A stretch of DNA of 64,000 nt from Pseudisothecium myosuroides (lineage: Eukaryota; Streptophyta; Bryopsida; Hypnales; Lembophyllaceae): contig OX637287.1 of the NCBI GenBank assembly GCA_951799445.1, positions 17,918,224 through 17,982,223 on the forward strand. The letters run 5' to 3'. Positions 1 to 11,500 of the stretch are shown here, piece by piece. The notes under the pieces were generated by a model. The model was not told the DNA's origin and ran no database searches. It saw only the letters and a program-made list of their open reading frames with translations. How positions within the stretch are numbered: the stretch's first letter is position 1; each line of letters starts with the position of its first letter. The translations under genes were made by a program, and so were the position numbers.

Positions 1-2
1 AT

Positions 3-2235
3 GTGGTGAGCCATGGCGAGCGCAGCAAATGGCGAGCGCAAGCCTCGTCCGGGACTGCGCAATCGAAGGCAATGGCGGTGGAGACGGTCGGATTCAACGA
101 CGGAAGCGCCACCAGATTTTCTCCGTTGATCAATGGGTGCTGGACTTTGGCTGGTGGCCATGGCCGGATTGACGAGGGCGAGATTCTCCAGGTGATGGAA
201 CTGTATGCTCGGAGTGGATTGACGAGTTTCGACACGGCGGATATCTATGGACCCAGTGAAAGTGTGCTTGGTGCGTTCCGGGAGCAATGGCTCAAGGAGA
301 AAGAACAAGACGATGGGTTACGCGACGTTCAGGCATGGCTTTGATTACCTTCTTGTTCCGTAACAATTCAGACTATGCACAACTCTAGGGACTAGGTATT
401 GGGAATCAAGGACGTGGTTATAAAAAAACACCGAGAAATAATTTGCAAGTAAGTACGAAGGGGGCGAGGTAGGTACTAACTTGCAAATAGTTGTTGCTTG
501 TTGCGTTGTTGCCTTGATTTTCATTATTGGACGTAATGCTAATGAATTAAACCTACAACCAGTTTCTTATCCTTCCAAAATTCATTTTAGTATTTAATTT
601 GCAAAATTCAAGTATCGGATTTTGAAGATCATGTTGTGTTTGGTCAACACTAAAATTGAGAACTGGCGAGTATAAGTATACTACCGACAAAAAATCATAA
701 GATCCTAACAGTCCAAATTCAATCTTGCACTTTGAGCTTGAGGGTAAGGTTGTGCACCTGAATCTCATTGCTTGTAATTCGTTTAAGTCAGATTCTGTAA
801 TGGGTTGTAGGTAAAATTGAGAGGGGTTGGTACTTTGGATTGTAATCTTCCTCCTCTCAGCCCTTTGCACTGCCACGTTAGCTTCAATATCCTGCATTGG
901 GATCATGATGTAGCATGCGGTGAATAGAAAGTCTTTGATTTAGTCACTCCTTTGTAACGCGTCATTTCGTTGTGGAGCAGATCTTCACAAAGTTTTGCCC
1001 GAACATCTTTCGCATGAAGATGACTCCGCAAGCTGTCGAGCAATCCATAATGCGATCCTTGGCAGCCTTGCGGGTTCCGAAACTTGACCTCGTGCAGATG
1101 CACTGGTGGGACTACGACATGGCTGGCATGGTGGATGTGGCGAAGTCGCTTGCAGATTTGAGGGAGAAAGGTCTAATCACAAGCATTGGTGTCACGAACA
1201 TGAGCACTGAGGCTCTTGCTCAGATCACTGACGCTGGGGTTCCTCTTGTTTGCAACCAGGTACTGGTCAATTTCTGTGAACTCATGGGTCCTAGACATTT
1301 TCATGTCATGTTGTACGGGTGGAACAAGGCTTTTAATAAAATTACTTATGTTTCAGGAATTTTTAGACAGCTTCAGAAAAGAAAATTGTTCTCATAATTC
1401 ACGGGGAGGTCTCCTCTATGGTCAAGGTGATCACGTGGAGGCCTCCCAATGTATCTTTTGGAAGTCTTTGAATGATCATTGTGACCTTAGAGAGACCTTT
1501 CCATGAATCATGGTGAATATTCTCTTTATGATGTTGTCTAAAAGTTCCTGAAACAGACTAATTTTACTGAAAACATTGTTGTGACTACACGTGAATTCGT
1601 CACAATGTCATTGCATATACCGTATAGATCATAGAACACCTCCAAGGAGCGTCTCAAAAAATTGCTTTCATAGACAACCAAAGCAGCGCAGATTCTTATA
1701 CCTATGTAAATGAACCTCTGAATCTGTGTTGCGTATTTGACAGGTACAGTTCTCGTTGCTGGATCAACGACCACGAATGGCGATGATCAAATATTGTGAG
1801 GAACGAGATATCAAGCTGTTCACGTATGGGACGCTTGCGGGGGGGTTACTGTCCAACCGGTATTTCGAGGAAGGCAAGAAGGGCCTCTTTGGCAAAGTGA
1901 GTTACAGAACTCCAGACCTCAACACGTCCAGTTTGAAAATGTACTGGCGCATTGTGCGAGAGGCAGGCGGAGAAGACTATTGGAGGAAGCTACTGAGTAC
2001 CTTGGGCGGAATTGCGGCTTCTAAGGAGGTTAGCATTGCTGCAATTGCACTAAAGTGGGCTATGCAGCAAGGACCTGTGCATCCTATCATTGGGCTGAGA
2101 AACGCTACTCATTTAGACGATAATTTAACAGCCTTAACGTTCTCCTTTGAACCTTCCGAATTGGACCAAATTGAAGAAGTCCTCAAAACAAGTCGAGGAC
2201 CTCGAGGGGATTGTTACGAAATGGAGCGGAGTTAA
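3..2235 (+). CDS. Aldo/keto reductase family protein, three exons, probably incomplete at the left edge
   Basis: Predicted NAD(P)H-dependent oxidoreductase with the AKR (beta/alpha)8 fold; the substrate cannot be told from sequence. Exons read as about 3-332, 981-1259 and 1744-2235, giving roughly 365 residues. The AKR tetrad is visible: Asp and Tyr in FDTADIYGPSE, Lys in IFTKF and His in LVQMHWWDY. Near the C-terminus PIIGLRNATHLDDNL resembles the cofactor-binding segment. The frame is open to the window edge. The first internal ATG is at 72 (MAVETVGF), so the residues before it may be the end of a transit peptide or simply leader. Exon 1 can end at 332 with a GC donor (joined at 981) or at 326 with a GT donor (joined at 978); both keep the frame. 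It converges with the PIH1 gene, with stop codons about 340 bp apart. Domain identity is secure; the start and first junction are not. Confidence 0.85.
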
Positions 2236-2571
2236 TAGACGAATTCAGAAAAAAATTCAGGTAATGTAATCCGAAAACTTGCCGAATGAATCTTCAGCTT
2301 TGCATACATACTTACAAATTTGACAGAGAGAAACGGTTCTGATGCACTTTGAGCTCGACATAGCGTTGCCTTTGTTGGCATAATCCTGTTAGCGATAGCC
2401 GTGTTCGTCTTCTATACGTATCGCATAGAATGGCATGCTGGCTTTCGCTTCTTAAAATCAGAGACTTTTGCCCCAACAATCGCTTTTAGATCACTCTTTC
2501 CCGTGTTATAATCTCGTGCTTCCTCTGTGTGCCTGAGTGGGTCTTCATGATAATCAACCACTTTCTGTGGA
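2236..2571. other. Short convergent intergenic region
   Basis: This lies between the stop codons of the reductase (+) and the PIH1 gene (-), so it should hold both 3' UTRs. An open frame on the minus strand at about 2419-2565 could be a further PIH1 exon, but the intron needed would be only about 34 bp. I therefore treat the region as non-coding. Confidence 0.5.
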
Positions 2572-5500
2572 TCATAGTTTGAGTTTCAACGCTTGTACAT
2601 ATGTATAAATTGGGAGTTCAAATCTGAGGATTCTATCATATTTTTTGTACTCGGCTTGCACTCCAGTTGGTGAGACATAGAATTGCAGTTTTACCTGCGT
2701 TTATAACCAAAAATTCGACGTTGAAACCACACAACATGCATGAATGACTGCAGATTTCAGTTATTATAATTGGTGTTGTGAGACGCACCTGTAAAGGACC
2801 ATAAGTCTTAGTATCGATGAAGATTTCTGTGCTCGTCATGTGTACATGCATGTCCTCCAAACCAATCTGCCACTCAGATCTAAGGAATTAGCAACTAGAA
2901 GGTTAAATTTTTGCGAGATTTTATTGATCGTAAACAGCTATGGCTATCCGAAGGTAGTTTGATATGGAAGAAGGCATCAACGATCAAAAGCTGGAGTCCG
3001 TTTGAGAATATTGGATTTCACTCTAAGGGCCATGTTTGATATGGGAGATTGCACTGGTCAAAGTAACAAGCTGATAATTAGAATCCTGTGCAACTAGTAA
3101 AGAGTTGACAACTCAGGAAGCACTTGATTTTTACTACTTTAAACAATTACCATATGAATTATTTAGAGTTGATAAGGACCTGAGCAGTGATCTCAGAACT
3201 GGTTCAGGGTTTTTAGCCAAATGTTCATTTGGGGAAGATTTAAAAACAAATTTACACTGTGGGCATGAAAAATTAAGTAGCAATTGAGCGAAATTTAGCC
3301 AGTTTTGGGATCACTGGACCTGAGTTTGTGAAATTAATGACACGCGCAAGAAACAGAATATATTGTAGTTTTTTTTTGGAGTGCTCAGACTGGAAATTTG
3401 AAAACTAAATATTTTGGCTTAAATAATCTTAAAATAATCCATTGCAGTTGTGACTACTTATGTGACACAACGTATTTGTGTTAACAAGTTTCCAATCCAG
3501 CTATCTCTTTTAAAGAGATAGCCTGAAACCTTGTGAAGTCAAATACATTTAGCATGCCACATAGAAGCCATACAGCACGACCTCTTCATCCTCATTCTTG
3601 TTACGTGAACTTCGGGATTTAGAGCTACATTGAACAAAACAAGATAACACAAACAACAATGATTTTACTAATTAAGGTGTAGGATTTCTTGTTATCTCGA
3701 GACTGTCAATTCAACTTGTGCAATATAAAGTGTCCGTAAGCATAAGTTGGTGCTCAGTGTGATGCTTACAAAGTTCAAAGGGAAAGTGACAATAATGACA
3801 ATAGTGACCACTGGCCTGCCGACGTATTCAGTTTGTACTTTTGGTGTTGTCAGGTTTTCCTCCAGGGTCTCGCATGGAGCATCATCTTGATTCGATCTAT
3901 CACAGTCTTCAGATTTCTCCATATTTTTCTTCAGCTTCTGGAGCTTGAATTTAGCTGCAGGGGTCTTCTTTGCAGTTGTTTCATTGGACATAGTAGGAGA
4001 CACCTCTAGGTTCGGGACAGGAGACTCAGTATTCAGGTCCGATGCTTGAGAAGACACATCTGGATCCGGTGCTGGAGTATTCAACTCACGAAACATACCT
4101 GTTGGTAGCCATGGCTCTGCGAGGGAACCATGGCTCTGCGAGGGCTCTTTCTGAGGGTGATACCCAGTCAAGGTATTCAACTTCTATTTAAACCACTCCT
4201 GGACTTCAACCGAACGTATTCACAAGAAGTAAGTGATCAAGGGTCACTGCACCGCTGACCTCATGATATGTCTCGTTAGTGATCATGAGGTTAAGATTAT
4301 GGAAGAGAACTGGGATGGACTTTCAGTGCAGTAGCGCTATTTCATGTGGACTACAGTATTCAGTGCACATAAAATATCTGCATAATTCTGGGAACGGATG
4401 TTAGGGACTCCATGACGACACTGACTGTCGTCGGACTTTCTTAGAAGAGAAGGATATACATCTGTCTCCTTGTGATTCTGAGATGCGAGCGGGCTCGCTT
4501 GATGAACCTAGTTGCGATGTTTTGGAGTCAACATCTTGTGCCGTTTTGTCTTGATGATTCTCAGGCTCCACTTCGTCCTTGGCAGGATCTGAAAGGTAAA
4601 ACTGGGGTACCCATTCTGGTAACTCTCGATAGCGATCACTATTGACAATTTCATCGGACTTGCAGCTCCCTTGCACTTCGTCGCCTGATAAATTTCTGCC
4701 GTGTTTGTCACGCAAAAGCAGAGGAATGGCGGGTTCTGCATCGTCATCGTCATCTGAGAACTCAAACATTAGGGGACGTGTGAGTTAAATTCGATCCTCG
4801 AAGATAAATTGATGAGTAACCACTCTTTGGTTTGATTCTCTTTCCCACTGTCTCTTACAATAAAATGTTACAATACTTTAGATAACAGCTCACAAAGACG
4901 TTAAAATGGGAAAATCATGATGCTGGTACTGAAATGTGGTGGTATATATCAGATCCACAATTGCTTATTGCAGGATTTGATAGAGTGGCAGAGAGTACCA
5001 GGAAGTTCAGTAATGATGGGTCCCTTCTTGGGATCAACCCGAATGATATGTTTGCCGACCTCCTTTCCTTTGTATTTTCTTCCCTCCAGGAGTTTGAAGT
5101 CTGTTGCAATAGTTAAGCACACAGTCACGCAGAAGCCCTGCTCTGAGTCACTGTGCAAGTGAGTTGCCGTTCAAGGTGACTGCGTGTAACTGACACAACA
5201 TTAGCGCTGAAGATTTTATACCAGTATTTTGCTTGCTCACGCTTTCAGTATTAGCTGGTGATGTTGATTTAAGATGAAGCGGACATAGCAAAGTTGGTTT
5301 GATAGAGAAAAGTTACCAGAGCTGAGCTGGGTCTTGTATTTTTGGCTTAGCCATGCGAAAGCCAAATCGATGATGAAGACCTTGAGTGGCTTCACGGACA
5401 TGGCCGATTCTACCACCGTGCGATTGTAACACACGTCGTAAATCACATACGTTTTCCCTTCTGTACATCCACATTGCGCACTGAAAGCATCAGAGTATAC

Positions 5501-7349
5501 CAACTCCAGTCTAAGGAATTTTTACGCTTGTCTTAACCCGTAAAGGTTCATGACTACGTTTCCCCCAAAAACACTTCAATACTGCCATTTTTAGTGCAAA
5601 GAGTAAATAATGAAAAAAAACTCCTTTCTTTTTGAAGAATACCCATGTTTCCTCCTTTTTGAAACCCAGAGTTTATTCCAAGATAACCAAGAACAAGTGG
5701 TAGAAAGCTAAGGGCAAAGCCTCAGAGAATATCCGTGTTTCCTTTGTGTTTTACAAAAGAAACATAGGTATTATTCAAAAACAAAGGGAGTATTTTTATT
5801 TTAATATTCAACTGTAAGATCTTGCACATTCCAGGTATGAAAATGTGTGAATTTTTTCATACACTTTGATCATGTAGATTGTAAGATATTAGAGTTCAAA
5901 GTGGAAAAAAAAAGTTTGAACCACCTCGCATAACTAGTTTTCAAGACTTTGAAATCCCCTTAACTTAATTATTTTGCACTATAGAGTTTTGAGGTTTAAA
6001 TCTTCATGGTGAGGAATTGAGTTGAAAATTTAGGAAATAATTTATTAAAAAAAAAAAAAAACTTAAAAATTGAGAAAATTGAGTTTGGAAACAAATCCTA
6101 TACATTATTTTTTTAGGAAGATTCCCTAATTGCCGGTAATGCAAGGCACTTCATAACTTTCACATTGTTTCTCCAAATGGAATGAATCTAATCTTTTCAA
6201 AAAGACATAATTATATTCTATAAAAATAAAATAAAAATGTATTTTTTTTTACTTTTTCATTTTTTTTCTGCTCCCTGGAGAGTTGAGCATTTTGTGCTTA
6301 CGAAGGCATAACTTTTGCAATAAAATTTGACGTCATACAAACATGGATTGCCCGAAATCCTAAGAAACCATTCCAAGGCTTTGAACATTTAGGGGTTAAT
6401 CTTCAGGACATGTGCATGTAGACTCATGCATAAAAGCAAAATTTTTGTCTCAGTTGGAAGGTTATCACCCCTAACTCTTATCCTTCTGCAAAACAGGGTC
6501 CAGACAACTGCAAGGGAAGCGCACATCTGGACAATCTGGATCGTTAGCTGGATCAAAATGCTGAAGCTTTTTCCTGATTTCGTCAACATTCTCTACCGTG
6601 TCCTCGCCATAGTCCGGAGGTTGAATCTGACCCACGGCAAACAACCGAGTGCTGAATTCATTGCCAGATATTTCATTTAAAATAAGCGGCAGTTATCCAC
6701 TTACGCAAGGAATGAAGATACTACGCTCTTCCATCATCGACATAAATTCGATGAGATTAGGTTGCTACAGCTATTGACAAGAAGCAATTAGGTCAAAAAA
6801 TTGAAACCTGATCGCGCGAATAGAATGTAATCCCTAGTCATGGGGTGCAAAATGGTTACCTTATGGGAACCGCACATGTTGATGTACACTCTCTGCTGCT
6901 TCTCATTCTTCGTCTTGAGTACGAAGAAAGGCTTAGGAACAACCTCATCACTTGTGGGAGCCAGTTCCGGCTGTGTGGCATGTGATGGAATCTTCAAGCC
7001 TTCATCGATGGGGCAGTCTTTTGGGAGGCTGTTTTGCATGGCTCCAAGCAAATGCTATTCCTCAAACAAACCCAAACCACCTTCGTAAATTTTCATACAG
7101 CTTGCGAAAGACCTCAGATAAATTGAACAACAGACTGGGAAAGTAGAATCGACATTCATACGAAATGGTTGGACCTAAAGTTTGGTCAGGAGATGACTTA
7201 TGTAGAGAATTCACATCCAGTTCGGGATTGGGTTGGCCAATTCCTTCGGCTCGGGCTTTTTGGTATGCCATAAGCATTTTCATTACACTCTCAACCTCAG
7301 CGTCCGAGACCCCAACAGCAGGCTCAGGATCGCGATAATGAACCTCCAT
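2572..7349 (-). CDS. PIH1 domain plus C-terminal CS/p23-like domain protein (dynein-arm or R2TP-type assembly factor)
   Basis: Minus-strand model of ten exons: 7175-7349, 6860-7041, 6705-6764, 6525-6626, 5317-5503, 4999-5100, about 4422-4753, 3770-4183, 2789-2866 and 2572-2694, about 584 residues. The PIH1 domain shows PKPFFVLKTKN followed by RVYINMCGS, then KTYVIYDVCYN, KPLKVFIIDLAFAWLSQKY and YKLL-like FKLLEGRKYKGKE. An acidic, Ser-rich linker follows (DDDDDAEPAIPL onwards). The end resembles a CS domain: RPVVTIVIIVTFPL, then TEIFIDTKTYGPLQ, then FYVSPTGVQAEY and ILRFELPI. PIH1 proteins act as cochaperone adaptors with HSP90; the PIH1+CS architecture is typical of ciliary dynein preassembly factors, which is an inference here. 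The phases agree across all junctions; exon 4 and the end of exon 7 are the least certain. One intron (5504-6524) contains a transposon nest. Confidence 0.75.
5533..6399. mobile_element. TTAA-bounded non-autonomous element (copy A) inside a PIH1 intron
   Basis: The left end is TTAACCCGTAAAGG and the right end CATTTAGGGGTTAA, so the ends are inverted repeats bounded by TTAA. The interior is AT-rich with no coding capacity and matches the copy at 33183-34123 by eye, for example ACTGCCATTT near the left end. The TTAA duplication with CCC/GGG termini is the signature of piggyBac-type elements. No transposase is present, so the class is inferred. Confidence 0.65.
5619..5792. mobile_element. Stowaway-like MITE nested in TTAA element A
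   Basis: The ends are imperfect inverted repeats: ACTCCTTTCTTTTTGAAGAA on the left, and on the right a segment ending AAACAAAGGGAGTA. The segment is missing from the related element at 33183, where the flanking sequences are continuous. That supports insertion after element A was already in place. The ends resemble the CTCCCT... termini of Stowaway/mariner MITEs. Confidence 0.6.
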
Positions 7350-7644
7350 TATTTTTCTTGGACAAATATTCTAAATGCTTCTCTTTCGAAATGCTTCTCT
7401 CTTTCGAAATGCAAACTGCTCACTCACGGCTGTTCCTGTGCATTTAAACATTTCATATTCCAACTTTTTAATGCGGTTACATACCCAAACTATTCTGTGA
7501 GATCGAACAGCTTGTTGAATATGGTGTGTAACAGCTATTAGCAACTATAAAGACCAGCAATTGTAGAAAATGACAAATTGAACAATGAAAATGATGCGGA
7601 AAGCTGCCCCATGGGATTCGTCAGGTCGGATCTTAACAAATCAC

Positions 7645-7905
7645 CTCACGGCCCTTCGGTAGTTCTTCATCAATGTGGTCGTCAAAAGGAATTGAAAGCC
7701 AGTTTACTGTTGTCAGCGTTTCCAAATCGCTGCCAAAATTGGTTATAACTTCAGCATAATACAGAGCTTCAGCATAATACAGATCACAGATGATCACCGA
7801 ATCGCACTGAATAATGAATGTAATGAGTATCTGATGCAATGGAGGTATTCAATAACAGGGGTAGACTTACCAAAAATATTCCATATCGGACTCTCCTGGC
7901 TCCAT
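7645..7905 (-). other. Possible extra 5' exon(s) of the PIH1 gene
   Basis: Between the two minus-strand genes there is an open frame at 7645-7806 bounded by plausible AG and GT sites; it reads LTTVNWLSIPFDDHIDEELP near its end. A segment at 7871-7905 ends in a strong GTAAGT donor. The 162-nt exon can join in phase to the PIH1 first exon through an acceptor just upstream of its ATG, which would make that ATG internal. I recognise no domain here. An 18-bp direct duplication (CTGTATTATGCTGAAG twice) lies inside the frame. Confidence 0.3.
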
Positions 7906-8560
7906 CTCTTATTAGAGGCAACCGTGTTCGTCAGCAGCTATTACCGTAGAAGTCCGAGATAATTGCAGACATTAGCAATTATCATCGTCAAATTTCGGAT
8001 ATTATCGCTCTGTGGCTCGCATTATTTTGGGGATCTTGCAAAATTTGTTGAGGGATATATGATGCAATAATCAGAGAATACACAAAAAGTTCGACACTCG
8101 GCGCACTCCTAAGAGAGCGTATTGACGCAATACATGTTTCAGACAGAGAAATCCACTGAAATGTTCAAACTAAAATTGTATACAAAGAGGCGATAAGGCA
8201 TCGCACAAAAGTACATAAAGGGGTTATGCTGTCGAATCTCTCCTAAGAGACAAGGGTGAGAACACTCACCGTCATGAAAAAAAATAACTGTGTAAATTCT
8301 TCAGAGAGGCTACCTACAATTACAGATGATAACCTAATTCTGACACAAACTGTAACTCCTCTGACCAAGGCGAAGAGGAAATTCCGATCAGCTAAGCTCT
8401 TCCAAGGGAGACCTGCGCAACTAATCTAAGGTCTATAGCTTACATTTCAACGATCTGCCCTTAAGTAAAACTTTAAGAGTCTATACAACAACAGTGTCAT
8501 GAGTCGCGGTGGAGTTCAGAGAACGATTGAGAAAGTCCAGAAAGATGCTTTCGGACGGAA
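7906..8560. other. Intergenic region between PIH1 and CAP-D2
   Basis: This is downstream of the CAP-D2 stop and upstream of the PIH1 gene, so it probably holds the CAP-D2 3' UTR and the PIH1 promoter. I see no convincing coding segment or repeat. Confidence 0.4.
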
Positions 8561-11500
8561 TTACCGTCTCCTTCTTGTTGCTGGCTGGGACTTCTGGGAC
8601 GTGACAGTCTGCTGCGACCTTGTGGCTCGTGTTCGTGTGTCTATCGAAGTGTTCTCTGAGTCATCAGCTTCTGAGACTTGCACAGACTGTCTCCGACTCT
8701 GAAAGTGCAAAATCACGACGTCAGAGACAACCGCACTAGCACAGCAAACGACTTGAAAACTAAGTTTTATGATTATCTTAAATATATAGGATCCTTCATG
8801 GTTTGCTGCCTGAAATAGACACTTGCTTTTGTTCGTAAAAAAAGATGTATAAATTACTAAAATGAAGACATAAAATGTCTACTAATTCCATACTTCGTTA
8901 CAGTATCTGTAAAATTTGCATAGAACTCTACTATACACTCCATAGGTCTCTAGAAAGTTCCGGTTCTATACGAATTGCAACCTGTATTCCTGAAATGAAT
9001 CATTGGAATTTTGTGCCTTACCTAATTTGAGAGCGCTAATGTTCCACAAAAGACATCAAAATATGACGTAAGGACCCTGCAAGCTCCATCAAAAGAAGAG
9101 ACCAAAAATGTGATTCTCGGGAAGAGAACTAGGATCTTGAGGACAACAATTCCCCTCACGTACAGGTGAGGAAAAACACTTCCTAGTCAGTTCTTTGCTC
9201 TTAAAATTCATTTCTAAATACTGGTATTGAGGATCCGGCTTGGGATATGCTGCATGGTCTCAAGAGTCAAGTGTTCTCTTGCAAAGCATAATCTACGTCA
9301 CTTTACCTTTCTAGTCGAGGCAGGCTTCAAGACTTCTTTATCAATCCCGGACAACTGTTCGGACAGCTGAGACTGCTCGTCGTCACTGTCTACAGGCTGC
9401 CTGCGTTCCTGTATTCAATCCAGGAAAAAGAAAAAAGGCCCCGTCAGTGTTTCCCAGAGCCTTGATTACAAGAGGTGAAAGAGATATTCCAGCATCTTGA
9501 ATTACTAAGATATGTACCAGTCTTTTAAGACGAGGTTTGGACCTCTGATTCAATGAGTCCTCTGGATTCTGCATAACCTCCTCTTCATCATCGCTATCGT
9601 CGTCATCATCACTTAATTGCAATTGTGGATGGCCCTAAAGAAAAGAAATGTTTTATCAGGAGACGAGCAAAGACGGTCAAAAAAGAGAACACATATATAA
9701 CAATGTTGTTGTTATGATCAAACAAGCCTAAGGAGCACCCACTAAGATGTTCTATACCAAGTTTTACATAGCACTCTGGGCAGCAGGAAGAGTTCCTGAA
9801 AGCCCCAAAGAGGTGAGGATTTCATCGCGCAGTGTTCCGGAGTAGTCCTTGGAAGTTCATTTTTAGAGATGACTTTTATCTGTTGATTTGCATTTTCATC
9901 TTAGAAAGGAGCCAAGAAATATACTCAGGAAGGTGATCCCCAATTTTCAATCGATGAAAACACTGATCGACTACAGTTATAACAACCAATCTAAAAAGTT
10001 GATCCCGCAGTCAAGCTAACGGTATTGACCCCTGAATTACAGGATACCGCACCTCGGTTAAAGTCATACAATTGCAATGGCACTCAGAGTTACAAAAGAC
10101 GGACAGGCTGAAATTAAGTGCCATAAGAAATATGCAACAATGAGAAGTAGACGAAGGTACCTTCTTATTAGCAGTGGGTTTCGATTTGTTGGTGGACCTG
10201 GATGCCCTTCGAGACTGTTTTCCCTCCTTGACTTGCACTTGACTTCGACCCTGCACACAAACATAATGCCTTATTTCCAATAGAATCAAGAACTTCTTGT
10301 GATGATGATTGCCACTAGCTTGATGTCTACGACAGTCAATAGCGCAATTTAAACAGAAGGTTCAGTACAGCACACATAAATGTAAATTAACTAGAGTCCC
10401 TGCTTATGATAATAAGCAAGATAGCCACGTACAAGAAATATGATTCCACGTGATACTACAAGAGACCGAACCAACACAATATAGTCATGGCAATTGCCTC
10501 ATGAACCTACCATTTCACTGCTACTGACGGTCTCATCCTCTTCACTGTTCATTCTTTCAGCTAACACTGCGCTGGGCTCCAGTGATCTTCTCCTCGACAG
10601 TTTGGTGTCAGAATGCAGCACTTGCTTACTTGCAGAAGCAGGCTCAACAGGCAAGTGAAAATCATCAGAGTCTACGCTACTGTGCTCTACACGTCCATCT
10701 GCCACTATTGCTTCAGAAAAAGCCTCCTCTGGTACGTGGCCTGCCACCGGTGATTGGCCTTCATCATTATCACCGTCTGCAAAACCATTCACATACGACT
10801 TTTAGACGCAGTCACGTCAAGTCAATTAAAAAAAAAGTATGACATGCAGCTGCTAGGGCATGCTAAAACTACATCAGAAATTACGATGATGAAGGTGAGA
10901 CACCTCCAAGCTCGGATTTTAGGAGTAACACACTTCATATTACAGTGCTGGATTGCAAAAAATGGTTGGACTAAAATTCCAATGCCCTCGGCATTATCAA
11001 ATCAAATAGATCAATCTCCACAAAGCAGACTAAGGATGAAATGGAATGTCACGGTCCAAAACCAGTATGCCAAAATACTCACCAGTGTCTCTTGACGTTG
11101 TCTCTGCACCAAGTTCATTATCCGGACTTATTGCACTGTCTGTGCGCTCATTGGATCTGTTTTGGTGAGCCTGAGCATTCTGCACAGCCAGGTCATGTTC
11201 CTTCCTCTCTTCATGATGTTTGGCAATTCTGGATTCAAAATCATCTGCCATTGCCTTCACTTCTGGCTTTGCGAATTTTTTGGCCTACATAGACGCATTT
11301 ATTCACGACGTTAGGGACTTGTTCACAGGATGACCGACAGAAAGAAGGGTTGGATTTCATCATCTTTCAATGTAGTACCAATATTGTAGAGGAAACTATC
11401 GTACCTTGGCGACTATGCTTCTGAAGTGCTCGACAACCTCCTCTTCACCAAGAGCGTTCTGGTATTTCGGAAATAGTTCAATCATCTTCTTCAAGCTCTT

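Noticed and set aside
2419..2565. Additional 3' exon for PIH1 (KVVDYHEDPLRHTEEARD frame)
   Set aside because: Joining it needs an intron of about 34 bp, too short for plants; the CS-like domain already ends before it.
3105..3287. Plus-strand open frame between PIH1 exons
   Set aside because: It lies in a PIH1 intron on the opposite strand and has no family similarity or splice support.
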